Of a stretch of DNA of 64,000 nt, positions 37,681-47,200 are shown in pieces. The position numbers and the translations under genes are program-made. Positions within the stretch are counted from its first letter, which is position 1. The number at the start of each line of letters is the position of its first letter. The notes below the pieces were generated by a model. That model did not search any database and was not told where the DNA came from. It saw nothing but the letters and a program-made list of their open reading frames with translations. Source of the DNA: Legionella clemsonensis (GTDB lineage: Bacteria; Pseudomonadota; Gammaproteobacteria; Legionellales; Legionellaceae); NCBI RefSeq assembly GCF_002240035.1, contig NZ_CP016397.1, forward strand, positions 788,001 through 852,000. The letters are read 5' to 3'.

Positions 37681-38595
37681 ATGAAAACCTTATTTACCTT
37701 TTTTATCCTTCTTTTTTCAGGATTGGTAGCTGCAAAACCTTTAAATAATATAGTTGTATTTGGTGATAGTTTATCGGATAACGGCAATCTCTACGAATAC
37801 ATGCATCAAAAATTACCCCAATCTCCACCTTATTATCAAGGACGTTTTACCAATGGGCCAGTGTGGGTTGAACATTTAGTGGCTTCCTATTTCCCCGAGC
37901 CTTCAGGTCATTTTTTTGATTATGCCTTTGGGGGAGCGGGTATTTCAGAAGATCCTGATGATGACGTTTTATTTACCTTAAAAAAAGAAATTGATACCTA
38001 TTTTCTAGCCCATCAAAATAAGGCTGATGAAAATAGTTTGTATATTATTTGGATAGGAGCCAATAATTACTTAGGTATTCCAGATGATATGGAAAAAGCT
38101 CTTGATGAAGTAAATCAAGGCATTAACCATGATCTGCATCGTTTGGCAAAGGCTGGAGCCAAGCATATTTTGGTTGTAAATCTACCTGATTTGGGAAAAA
38201 CACCCATTGCTCTTGCGTTTGATTCAGCAGAAAAACTCTCCTATCTTACCAATCAACATAATGAATTGCTGGCTATGAGCATCAATAATCTTAAACAAGA
38301 GTTTCCAGAGGTTCAATGGCTTCTCTTTGATGTAAATCAAACATTAAGTGAGTTAGTTATTTTTCCTGAAAAATATGGTTTTACCAATATTACTGACACC
38401 TGCTATGAAGCAATGGTAGAAAAACCATCTCATCGTTCTGTTCTGCATATGGCAGCAAAAATTAAAGCCAAAAATGAAGCGGATGCCTGTGACGGCTTTC
38501 TATTTTTTGATCCTGTGCATCCGACAGCACCGGCTCATAAAATTATGGCTGAGCATGCCAGACTGTTTTTAGAGGCTGAAGGCATAGAGTTTTAA
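37681..38595 (+). CDS. plaA: PlaA-type GDSL lysophospholipase A, secreted
   Basis: A 304-residue precursor. ATG 37681 follows AGGTGG and begins a clear signal peptide (about 1-19, ending VAAK), so the longer frame from 37600 is rejected. The mature protein opens with VFGDSLSDNGN, the GDSL block I with nucleophile Ser, then the FGGAG block, IGANNY (block III), and DPVHPTAPAH with the catalytic Asp-His (block V). It matches the Legionella GDSL family PlaA/PlaC/PlaD; the short size and conserved start favour PlaA, the type II-secreted lysophospholipase A. The gene stands just after the repeat tract and ends at a palindrome. Confidence 0.87.
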   Translation: MKTLFTFFILLFSGLVAAKPLNNIVVFGDSLSDNGNLYEYMHQKLPQSPPYYQGRFTNGPVWVEHLVASYFPEPSGHFFDYAFGGAGISEDPDDDVLFTLKKEIDTYFLAHQNKADENSLYIIWIGANNYLGIPDDMEKALDEVNQGINHDLHRLAKAGAKHILVVNLPDLGKTPIALAFDSAEKLSYLTNQHNELLAMSINNLKQEFPEVQWLLFDVNQTLSELVIFPEKYGFTNITDTCYEAMVEKPSHRSVLHMAAKIKAKNEADACDGFLFFDPVHPTAPAHKIMAEHARLFLEAEGIEF

Positions 38596-38606
38596 ATAAT
38601 CCCTAA

Positions 38607-38632
38607 CTAGCCTGATGTTAACATCAGGCTAG
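38607..38632. terminator. Perfect 26-base palindrome after plaA
   Basis: The 11-bp arms 38607-38617 and 38622-38632 are exact reverse complements around TTAA. It lies 11 bases after the stop codon and has no T tract; it probably marks the end of the transcript. Confidence 0.5.
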
Positions 38633-38724
38633 CACTACCGGCATTTCAATAGCGCTAGTTTTAACATTAGAGTGGGCAGGAAATTTGCTTGGCTTACCAA
38701 ATCTCAAACAAAGGGATAAAAGCG

Positions 38725-39447
38725 ATGCAACTACTCCTGGGCTTTTGTTTGTTGTTTTTTTTAAATTTTGCTGAAGTTGAGGCGGCAAGTTTGGATATTC
38801 TTGTCAATCAGCAAAAAGTTGCCTTACCTTATTGGCATTTCAAAGGGAAAAAACAACATGGGGTAGTTGCAATTATTAACGGCGAACAAGACAGTGAGGG
38901 TTCCGAGTTAGTAAATAGTTTAGGTAAGGCGCTGGCAAAACATGGTTGGTCAGTGGCATTGCTAAATACCAGTCTACAAATTCCTGTGCCCTGGACTGAA
39001 CAGCTACCCGAGACACTTACCACTTTACGCAAAAAAAATAGTAAGCGAATGGTAGTGATTCATTACGGGTCACAACTTAAGAATTCTGTGAATTATTTTA
39101 CTCAACTACAATCCAAACAGGCGAGCGGTCTGGTTTTACTTTCAGCCTTTGATCACCCTGAAAATAAAGAGGTAGCGAATTTAATAAAAAAAATACCTTT
39201 TCCTGTATTGGATATCACCGGTCAATTTGATTACACTCCTGTATTAGAACAGGCTTCAATTCGTCAATTAACTATAAAAAATGAGCGCTATTTACACCGG
39301 CGACTACCAGGAGCAAATCATGATTATGCTTACAGCAAAAATATCCTGGTGGCAATCATTAATGGCTGGATGAAAAAATTAAAATCTGCAAGGCCAGTAA
39401 AGGCTCCTATTATTTTAGATAAATCAATTCCCAATTCACATCAATAA
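38725..39447 (+). CDS. Secreted alpha/beta-hydrolase-like protein (DUF3530-like)
   Basis: A 240-residue protein when started at ATG 38725, which directly precedes a signal peptide (about 1-20, ending VEA); the frame is open back to 38689. The body has a hydrolase-like layout (GVVAIINGEQDSEGS, a central VVIHYG strand, and a late GANHDYAY with the possible catalytic His), but no clear GxSxG nucleophile, so it may not be an active esterase. This pattern resembles DUF3530 proteins. It follows plaA in the same direction after 129 bases. Confidence 0.7.
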   Translation: MQLLLGFCLLFFLNFAEVEAASLDILVNQQKVALPYWHFKGKKQHGVVAIINGEQDSEGSELVNSLGKALAKHGWSVALLNTSLQIPVPWTEQLPETLTTLRKKNSKRMVVIHYGSQLKNSVNYFTQLQSKQASGLVLLSAFDHPENKEVANLIKKIPFPVLDITGQFDYTPVLEQASIRQLTIKNERYLHRRLPGANHDYAYSKNILVAIINGWMKKLKSARPVKAPIILDKSIPNSHQ

Positions 39448-39586
39448 TGTGACAGAGATTCTGCTCACTATCAACTTAGCACGTGCTTTATGCGAGAGAC
39501 CCTCACAAAAGTTGGTTATAGTTGTATCATTCATTTCTTGTTACCTAATAATCCTTTGCACAAGACAAAAATTTAGAGTCGTGTTG

Positions 39587-39667
39587 TTGCGAGCGCCAGT
39601 GAAGCAGTCGAGTACGATTTTGAATAAAAATCTATTCCGGATTGCTTCACTTTGTTTGCAATGACGA
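39587..39667. repeat. Short intergenic palindromic repeat
   Basis: Arms with TTGCGAGCGCCAGTGAAGCA and its approximate reverse complement (TTGCTTCACTTTGTTTGCAA) enclose about 35 bases, giving a cruciform. It resembles the elements near 30236 and 44096. The open frame across it is not considered a gene. Confidence 0.55.
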
Positions 39668-39689
39668 CATATAAAAATTTTGTCCTGTA

Positions 39690-40682
39690 CTAAGCTAATA
39701 ATGGTGTACTCTCATTAATTTCAGTTTCTTTTTGTGAGGTTAAGTTACAGTATTTAATGAGTAAATTCTTTGCTAAATCGGCAATTACAGCATCTCTGAA
39801 TGGAAGAGATAGATTTGATAGGCAAGTATGGATCGACAAAATTACCCACCTGCCATCTTTTAGATGAATAAATGCGGTATCGTTCCTAATGCCTCCTAGA
39901 CCACCTTGTTTAGACCCAAATGCAGAAGAATAAGGAAGAAAATTCCTTGCGCCAGTTTTAATGGTGGTTTCCCCAGTTAAACAATGTTCCATTTTAGTAA
40001 AAATGACATTAGCAGCTTTTCCTATCCAGCTTTCATCTTTTTCTTTTTCCATCAACATTAATTTTAACAAGTCTGCCATCATTTGGGGCGTACATGCATC
40101 TGATTCACTCTGTACCATACTGGTTTCAGTTGGTCTTAGAGAATAAGCTGACAAGAACTCATATAAAGTGTTGCAAATATTTAAAAAGGACTTACTGACC
40201 GTAGTACCATAATAATTTGCCAGCAATGATTTGGAGGAAAAAGATAAATGATGTTTGCCAAGGTTCAAGTCCTGCATTAGTTTATTAACAACATCTTTAC
40301 CGCCGACTAATTCAAGTAATACATCAGTTGATGTATTATCACTTTCAGTTAACATGTATGTGAGCAGTTCATCGATGGTTCGCTTATCTGCTACAGCCCA
40401 TGGGAGAAAAAAATATCTATCCAATGTATTAGTCGGACGCCCTGCTGAAAATTGTGAATCAGTAATGTTAATTTCAGAATTTAAATCAAGATCTTTATCT
40501 ACAAAGATTCTTTTAAGCACTGTTAATGCAATTCCAATTTTTTTAGTGCTTGCCATTGGCAGCATCATATCAGCATGATAACCTGACTGTGCGAGCACCT
40601 CTCCATCTGAACCAAGCAAGTAAAATTTAACTCCTAATTTTGCTCCCTCTCCTAATTTTTGTTCACTCGCTCTAAAAAACAT
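39690..40682 (-). CDS. Class A beta-lactamase-like serine hydrolase without signal peptide
   Basis: A 330-residue protein with the three active-site boxes of the class A / PBP fold: SxxK in MASTKKIG (about 46-49), SDN in ESDNTSTD and KTG in TIKTGARN. The usual Glu166 ELN motif of true beta-lactamases is not clear (a TETSM stretch lies there). There is no signal peptide or Lys/Arg-hydrophobic start, unlike periplasmic beta-lactamases, so it is either cytoplasmic or moved by another route; the acidic Ser/Thr-rich C-terminus leaves Dot/Icm export open. AGGACATCCCT precedes the ATG. It lies 66 bases after fadL on the same strand. Confidence 0.75.
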   Translation of the reverse strand: MFFRASEQKLGEGAKLGVKFYLLGSDGEVLAQSGYHADMMLPMASTKKIGIALTVLKRIFVDKDLDLNSEINITDSQFSAGRPTNTLDRYFFLPWAVADKRTIDELLTYMLTESDNTSTDVLLELVGGKDVVNKLMQDLNLGKHHLSFSSKSLLANYYGTTVSKSFLNICNTLYEFLSAYSLRPTETSMVQSESDACTPQMMADLLKLMLMEKEKDESWIGKAANVIFTKMEHCLTGETTIKTGARNFLPYSSAFGSKQGGLGGIRNDTAFIHLKDGRWVILSIHTCLSNLSLPFRDAVIADLAKNLLIKYCNLTSQKETEINESTPLLA

Positions 40683-40748
40683 AGGGATGTCCTTCTATTA
40701 TTCATTTTCTTGGTAATTCCAGAGAACCGGTATAGTGTAATTATATCA

Positions 40749-41924
40749 TTAGGCTTGAAGCTTAATTCTAAGCTCAAATACCTCAGCGTTAATACGCACT
40801 CGACCCGTGGTAAATGGAAATTGCTGACCGTTTAGGAATAAATAATTTCCAATCAGTGTCTTGGAAAATACATGACCATAGAGCAATTCCAATGTGGTGA
40901 GTTTGGAAAGATGATAGTCAGTTGCCAGTCCTAAAAAATATTGCGTATCGGAAGGAAAGTTAATTGTGCGCAAGTGATCACGCTCAGGACCATTATCAAG
41001 GAGTCCAATTAATGTCAGCCCTAAATTTTCACTGTACTGCTGCCTTATGGCTGCCGAATAAGCCCAGGAGGGATTGTATTTCATTGTAAATGTGAAATTG
41101 GGTCCCGCCGGTGGGGGCGCTGCTGTATTTTGAATACGGGCAAATTGATTGGCATTCCATTCAGAACAAAAAATCTGAAAACTTGCCAACCATTTTTGAC
41201 TGAAAAGATGCGTGTAGTGCAATATCGTGGTTGCAGGCATGCGGAAATTAAAGCGTAAATCTGTACTCACATTTCCATTTAAAATACTTTCACCACGCGT
41301 TTTTTGTTTAATAGCAGAATAATAAGTTGCACCCAAAAAATTATTGGAGTTAGCCATGAAATAAACGCCTGCATCATAGCCAATACCAAATCCTGACGTG
41401 CGGTTAATAAACATAGCGTACTGCGTTTGACTGACAGGTAATGCCCAATTGGTCTCATTATCCTTAAGAAAGTTAAAATTCAAACCAGCACCAATCGTGA
41501 GTTGGGGTACAATGTTATAAGAAAAGCGGGGACTGATATCTACGTCAGTCATTAAAGTTTCTGTAGCTGCATAACGGGTAAAGGCATCTAATCCATAGAT
41601 TAAATTAGAATGGAAAGGCTGAGTAACATCCACTCCCCATACAAGTTTTTGATTAATTCGTGAGGCGATGCGTCCATAAGGTAAAAAACTAAATCTCCTG
41701 GAGGCACTGACACCGCTGTCATATTGAAAGGTATTTAAATTTAAAACACTACCTGCAAATCGAACATCACCATAAAACCCTGTGCCCCCGATTAAAAATT
41801 CATTCTTTTTAACCTTAAAAAGTTCGGCGGGATTACTATAACTGATCCCTGCAAAATATTGCAAAACATTGGCATAACTGCCAATACTTGAAAGACTTAA
41901 AATAATAGCCAAAGAATAGCGCAT
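40749..41924 (-). CDS. FadL/OmpP1-family outer-membrane transport protein
   Basis: A 391-residue precursor with a signal peptide (about 1-18) and a mature chain that begins with a short plug-like region (YSNPAELFKVKKNEFLIGG, as in FadL family proteins) followed by about 14 alternating beta-strand segments, ending with an aromatic/hydrophobic strand. FadL-type barrels import long-chain fatty acids or other hydrophobic molecules. It is co-oriented with the IcmL-like gene upstream (59-base gap) and may share its transcript. Confidence 0.82.
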   Translation of the reverse strand: MRYSLAIILSLSSIGSYANVLQYFAGISYSNPAELFKVKKNEFLIGGTGFYGDVRFAGSVLNLNTFQYDSGVSASRRFSFLPYGRIASRINQKLVWGVDVTQPFHSNLIYGLDAFTRYAATETLMTDVDISPRFSYNIVPQLTIGAGLNFNFLKDNETNWALPVSQTQYAMFINRTSGFGIGYDAGVYFMANSNNFLGATYYSAIKQKTRGESILNGNVSTDLRFNFRMPATTILHYTHLFSQKWLASFQIFCSEWNANQFARIQNTAAPPPAGPNFTFTMKYNPSWAYSAAIRQQYSENLGLTLIGLLDNGPERDHLRTINFPSDTQYFLGLATDYHLSKLTTLELLYGHVFSKTLIGNYLFLNGQQFPFTTGRVRINAEVFELRIKLQA

Positions 41925-41983
41925 AATTTTATTCTACTTCAGTAGGGATACAACGTGGTGGCTGTATCCCAATTAATTAAATG

Positions 41984-43000
41984 TTACTGTGGTTGAACTG
42001 TAGTTGTTGTTGATGGCGTTACACTACCAGATGGTGTGGTCTGGGTTGATGTGGTGGGAATATGAACATTGCGCGGTACAGCTATCATTTGCATGATACC
42101 CAAATCACCAGAAACTTTCCTGCCAACCACCAAATTTACGGTAAGAGGTTGTGTCAATTTTTCTTTATTATTTTGATAAACCACTTGCACAGGCAAGCTA
42201 ATTTTCCATTGGTTCTCTTTGACTTCTGTAATTTGTCCAGGCCCGCTAATCATGCTGCTAACCATTAATTGCTGGGATTTGATGGCGTTAAGATTTCCTG
42301 ATTTTTGTAAAGCATCATTAAAACCTTGCCAACCTAATTCTGTATAGCAGGCCTTAAGTGCTGCAAGTTGGGAGTCCATGGTGTTGTAGTCGAAGTCAAA
42401 TGATTGCACCGTTGCTTTTTCTGCCCACCTCAACACCAGCGCTTGATCAATCGCTGTTGTGGATGGAGGAATACGATAATTGCAGTCAAGAGGTTGAGTT
42501 GGCTGCGACTGAGTAACTATGCCAGTTTGTACATTTTGTGAGGCGGGTTGAGTGACTGTTGTCGTGGTCGTGGTGGTTTGAGTAGATGCAGGAACTGGTG
42601 GGGTATTCACATTGCTACTGGACGTTGTGGTTTGATCTGTTGTGGCCGGTGTTTGAGTGGTTGTGGTTGCTGTACCTTGAGAGATTGACGTTTCTACTGC
42701 AGGTGTTTGTACCTGAGCAGGCGCAGAAGGAGCATCCTGTGGTGTGGGTACGCCCTGAGGATTGGGTACGTCTGGGCCCTGCGGATTTGGCACTTGTACG
42801 CCACTGTTTGCTGGTGCAACGGTCTGGGAAGCCAACATTTGTCTCTGTTGCCCAGTATTTGTTGCATGAACAGGGTTGGTCATCTGCGTGTTAGCTTGTA
42901 TAGCGGCTACCAGATTCTCACGAGTTTCATCATGATTTTCAGCATATACCGAAGTGCATAAAATACTTATTAATCCTGCATACAGCATGGATTTATTCAT
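41984..43000 (-). CDS. IcmL/DotI-like periplasmic protein
   Basis: A 338-residue secreted protein: signal peptide (about 1-20), a low-complexity Pro/Gln/Thr-rich linker (about 60-170) and a C-terminal globular domain (about 175-305). The globular part has the pattern of the DotI/IcmL/TraM domain: an ALVLRWAEKATVQSFDFDYN segment, a Trp-Gly-Phe helix, then WKISLPVQVVYQN and a beta-rich end. True IcmL/DotI has an N-terminal cytoplasmic part and membrane anchor; this stand-alone paralogue is exported and has a Thr-rich tail. Legionella genomes carry such IcmL-like extra proteins, but their role is not known. It starts 15 bases after hutG. Confidence 0.75.
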   Translation of the reverse strand: MNKSMLYAGLISILCTSVYAENHDETRENLVAAIQANTQMTNPVHATNTGQQRQMLASQTVAPANSGVQVPNPQGPDVPNPQGVPTPQDAPSAPAQVQTPAVETSISQGTATTTTQTPATTDQTTTSSSNVNTPPVPASTQTTTTTTTVTQPASQNVQTGIVTQSQPTQPLDCNYRIPPSTTAIDQALVLRWAEKATVQSFDFDYNTMDSQLAALKACYTELGWQGFNDALQKSGNLNAIKSQQLMVSSMISGPGQITEVKENQWKISLPVQVVYQNNKEKLTQPLTVNLVVGRKVSGDLGIMQMIAVPRNVHIPTTSTQTTPSGSVTPSTTTTVQPQ

Positions 43001-43015
43001 CGAAGACTCCTTGCA

Positions 43016-43978
43016 TTAATAGTAATCCAATAATTCTGCCACTAAATTTGCAGAAAGACGTATCGTTTTCTGCTCGCTGTCGAGTGGAGGCGAAAGTTCA
43101 GCTACATCGAAACTTACCACTTTGCCAGTTTGTAAGATGTATTTCAACAGGGGGAGTGTTTGCCATGGAGTTAAACCCATGGGTTGCGGTGCACTAACTC
43201 CCGGAGCAAAACATTCAGCAAATACATCAAGACAAATTGTTAAATAAATAGCATCATGATTTAATAAAAAAGAATCAAGAAAAGCGGTTTGCCAGGCGAT
43301 ATTTTCCGTATGAATTTGCTCTGCAGTCAGAAAAGAAACATTTAATTCATCGGCAGCATCGAAAAGGCTTTTCGTATTGCCCAATGCTTGAATACCCAAA
43401 CAACAATAATTAAAAGGCAGTTGATTTTGCTCACAAAATTGAGCAATCTGGCGAAACGGGGTACCGGATGTCCCATAACTTTCCCTTACTAGGGGTCGCA
43501 AATCAAAGTGTGCATCAAAATTGATTATTCCAAGCTTGGGATATGAAGAAACAAGTCCTAAGAAGTGTCCCAATGCAACTTCATGGCCGCCACCAAAAAC
43601 AATTGTTTTGTAGTGTTTTTTTTGCAGATAAGAAACTAACTTTGCAAGCTGGGCTTGAGCTTCTTCTAATTGACCACTATTGCAAACAATATTACCCACA
43701 TCAAATAACTGCTTAGGAGTGTGACAAGGTAGTTTGGCCAATTGCTCCCTTAGTTTTAAAGATCCATATTGTGCTCCGATACGCCCTTCATTACGCTTTA
43801 TGCCTTCGTCACTACAAAATCCAAGAATAGCGATGTCCTGTTGTCCGTCACTTAAATGTTGCAACGACAGATCAACCAAATTAATTCGTTGGAAAAAACG
43901 TTCGCCTGATAGACTGTCCTTACGCCCGTGCCAAAGAGAAAAATCTGGCGGGTCGTAATGTAAAAGATCAAGTGGCAT
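43016..43978 (-). CDS. hutG: Formimidoylglutamase
   Basis: A 320-residue arginase-fold enzyme: GGGHEVALG, NFDAHFDLR and the CLDVFAECFAPG-type box supply the Mn ligands. HutG hydrolyses N-formimidoyl-L-glutamate to glutamate and formamide, the last step of one histidine-degradation route. hutI lies about 6 kb away in this window and on the other strand; hutH and hutU are not present. The ATG 43978 is preceded by a weak GGATC. It heads a unit with the IcmL-like gene. Confidence 0.9.
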   Translation of the reverse strand: MPLDLLHYDPPDFSLWHGRKDSLSGERFFQRINLVDLSLQHLSDGQQDIAILGFCSDEGIKRNEGRIGAQYGSLKLREQLAKLPCHTPKQLFDVGNIVCNSGQLEEAQAQLAKLVSYLQKKHYKTIVFGGGHEVALGHFLGLVSSYPKLGIINFDAHFDLRPLVRESYGTSGTPFRQIAQFCEQNQLPFNYCCLGIQALGNTKSLFDAADELNVSFLTAEQIHTENIAWQTAFLDSFLLNHDAIYLTICLDVFAECFAPGVSAPQPMGLTPWQTLPLLKYILQTGKVVSFDVAELSPPLDSEQKTIRLSANLVAELLDYY

Positions 43979-44095
43979 TAGAGAGATCCTGATTCTAAGG
44001 GTGATGATTCTCGTTAATTAAATGATTCTATAAAAAAAAAAATTAAAAAAACAGACAATTAATAAATAAGCCTTACACAGGAATAATTTTAAGTG

Positions 44096-44180
44096 GTCAT
44101 TGCGAACAAGTGAAGCCATTCAAAACAGATTTAGTTTTCAAAACTAGTATTAGATTACTTCGCTGGCGCTCGCAAGGACT
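44096..44180. repeat. Short intergenic palindromic repeat
   Basis: Outer arms TCATTGCGAAC...GTGAAGCC and CTTCGCTGGCGCTCGCAA pair loosely around an inner TTTAGTTTTCAAAACTA palindrome. It shares the GCGCTCGCAA motif of the element near 39587. Confidence 0.5.
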
Positions 44181-44206
44181 TAATTTCAATATGAAATGTT
44201 GTATTC

Positions 44207-47200
44207 TCATGACACTTTGGGTTGCAAAGAAGATTCTACTTTTTTCTCCTTGTTATTGGTCCTTTTGAACATTCTAAAATTCTCGCCGACTGGCCCTGTT
44301 TCTTCTGATGATTTCTCTTCAGGTATTGTCCCTAAACTAGGCTCTCTTTGAACTGATTTTTGTGTAGTTTTCATGCTATTTTGTGTGTGATCATGGATTG
44401 TACCTGCACTCATTGCTTGAGCTTGGTGCGAGTCACCTGTAGGCGCTTTCCCCTCTAATTCAGGTCTTTTTTCATATATACTTTGAAGCAGGTGACGTCC
44501 ACTGTTACTTTGTCTCAATACCATTAATAAATTTGTTTTTTCTTGTGTTTTTCTACAGATAACAGGCCTGAGCAATTCTGTATGTGAAATTAGCTTAAGA
44601 AGCGCTTCATTTTCCTGAATTAATTTTGCTAAAATTTTTAGACCTTCTTCACCACTGCATGCTAACCAATGTAAGCAACATGAACCCATTTCCTTCTCTG
44701 TATCAATAACCGTAGTCCAGGCAGAAGCTGGAATTTCTTTAAGATAGTTTGGATTTGCCTGCAATAACTCAGTCAATGTAGGAATACCATAATGTGCATG
44801 ACAGAGATATTGTAGAGGTGTAGAGGAATAATTGAATAAAGGAGGGCCAATTTTGATTATTAAATCTTTGGCAGGAAAAAATTTTACAAAAGATCGATCT
44901 TGTCGTAATTTTTCGCATAATAACAATCGCCCTTCGCATGATAGGAGTAGAGCGTAACTAGGCCTCAATGAGAAGGGCTGGAGATTAGGAAGGGTTCTAT
45001 CAACTCCTGAAAATGTCAGTAAGGTGTGACTTATACAATTATCAAGAGTTGTTGGATATTCTGAGAATATCTGTCTTATTTTTTGTATGCCATTTTGGCT
45101 ACGGCTAAAGCCATCTAAAAGACTCTGTGGAATTGCTTCTATTCTTGCATGAGTCTTAAGAGTCAATAGCTGTGATGTAAGAGTTTCCATCTCCGGGGTT
45201 AGAAACTTATCTAGCAAGTCACTTAGTCCGTAGTGATAAACCAGCCAATATAAAGGAGAAGTATTTACAAGCATTGGAGGAGACTTGTCAGTTAATAGTT
45301 GTGTTAATTGAGTGTAGGAAACTTCTGTTGGTAACTGGGGATTATTTTCCAGAAGCTGGTTCAAAACTCTATGTCCTAAAAGATCCGATGTCAGATAATA
45401 AAATGCAGTGGTATAGGCGTATTTTTCTGCTTCTTCTGGTCGCATACGTAATAAGTCGGAAGAATGAAGTCCCTTCCTAATGTTTTCATTTAAATCCAGT
45501 AATGCAACAAGTAACTGACGACCGTCAGAACAAGTGGTTAACCAGTAAAAAGGAGTTGCATTTACATCTGATTTGAAAGCACTTGCACTCGTTATTGGTC
45601 GAATAAAATCTTCCAGTTTTAAATCAGTTGCAAGTTTTTTGTTTAAATTAAATAGATTTTTTAATACAAGTCGACCTGCAGCATTAAAACTCAGCCAATA
45701 AAGTGGAGAGACATCTTCGTCCTTAACAGTTAAACCCAAATCCTTGGCGGAAATATAATTTGCAATGGCAGGTTTTAATTTTAAAAGTTCATTTAACCAG
45801 GTGCACCCCTCATTCATTTTAGATAGAGTGTACAATGCGCGCATTCTCTTTTTATTTGGGGTGAGCGCGGACGCTAATTTTTCTGCTGGAATTTTAGCAA
45901 TGATATCTGGTTTAAGTTCTAATATTTTCTTAAAGACTGAAAAATGCTCTCTGTCCATAGTCAGCCAAAAGAAAGCCATCTCAAGTTCTGGCGAGGGGAT
46001 AGAAAATAAAGTCTCGATTAATTCTTCAGCGGACAGGTTTGCTATAAGCTCTGGATTCCTATCAATCCATTCACCTAATAGCACGGGTGAAGAAAAACAT
46101 AACCAGAAAAAGGGCGAGGTATTTTTAAAATTATTCTTGTCAACGGGTTTCATCAATGCAGGGGATAATTCAGTAATTAATTTTTGATTGTTCTTTAATA
46201 TCAACCGCAATAAATTACTGTCATTGGGAAAATTTGAATCGTTATTAGAGAAAAGTTGAGCCGTAACTAAATGCATTAACGCAAAATTATCTTTTGTCAT
46301 ATAACTGGTAGTCATATCTAAAGAAGATAGATTTAGTAGGATTGGATTTTTTTTGAACAAAATAGATAAAATTTCATGACCTTCGGGCTTTTGAGTCAAA
46401 TCTAGAAAAATTGTGCTTTCTTCTTCGCCGTAAGAATATTTTTGCGTCAGAAATTCCGGTAATAAGTACCTGGCTATTGCGGGGATATATTTGAGTAAAT
46501 TATACAGTCTATTCTGTCTAAATAATTCCAGAAAAAGAGGGCGGCCATTAAAATCACCCAGTAAACCCTCCGCTATCATTTTGATGTATTTTTGATTTTC
46601 TACTACAGACAGTAATAATTTTTCATGCTGTTCCAGCTCTAATGACTTTTTATGTTGTGCTGGCACAGACGCTAATAGTTTTTTATGTTGCTCTAACTCC
46701 GATTGCGAGAATAATTCAGGATGTTTTAAAACGGCCTCCAAAAGCTTTTTATGTGACTCTACTACTGTTCTATATTTTGCTGGGATACGCGCTATCTTTT
46801 TAGATTGATCTGGCGATACTAACCATTTTTTAAGTTGTTCCAGTGCAGAGGTAAATATTTCTTCTGGCTGTTCCAACACAGAAGCTAATAACCTGAGGTT
46901 ATCTTCTTTGGCAATAAAATCGATAAAATTACACGAATCACCCTTAGGTTGAAAAAAATACTCAGTAATTAGCGGGCTATTAAGTAATTTTGCGAGTAAT
47001 TTTCTTGAAAAATTAGCTGGAAACTTAAGTTCAGCTCCTGGAGCTCCATGCTTTCCTTTGGCTGGTAGTGATTGGTGACTAGTTTTTTCAGTTTTTATGG
47101 CTTCAGGGTTTGTCGAAGAGTATTCAACATCTTGTGTTACAGGCTCAACATTCTCTTTAAGTTTCTCCACTTCAATTCTTGTGGCAATTTCCTCATTGCC

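Noticed and set aside
39449-39664. 71-codon frame after the hydrolase-like gene
   Set aside because: It overlaps a palindromic repeat and lacks a ribosome site.
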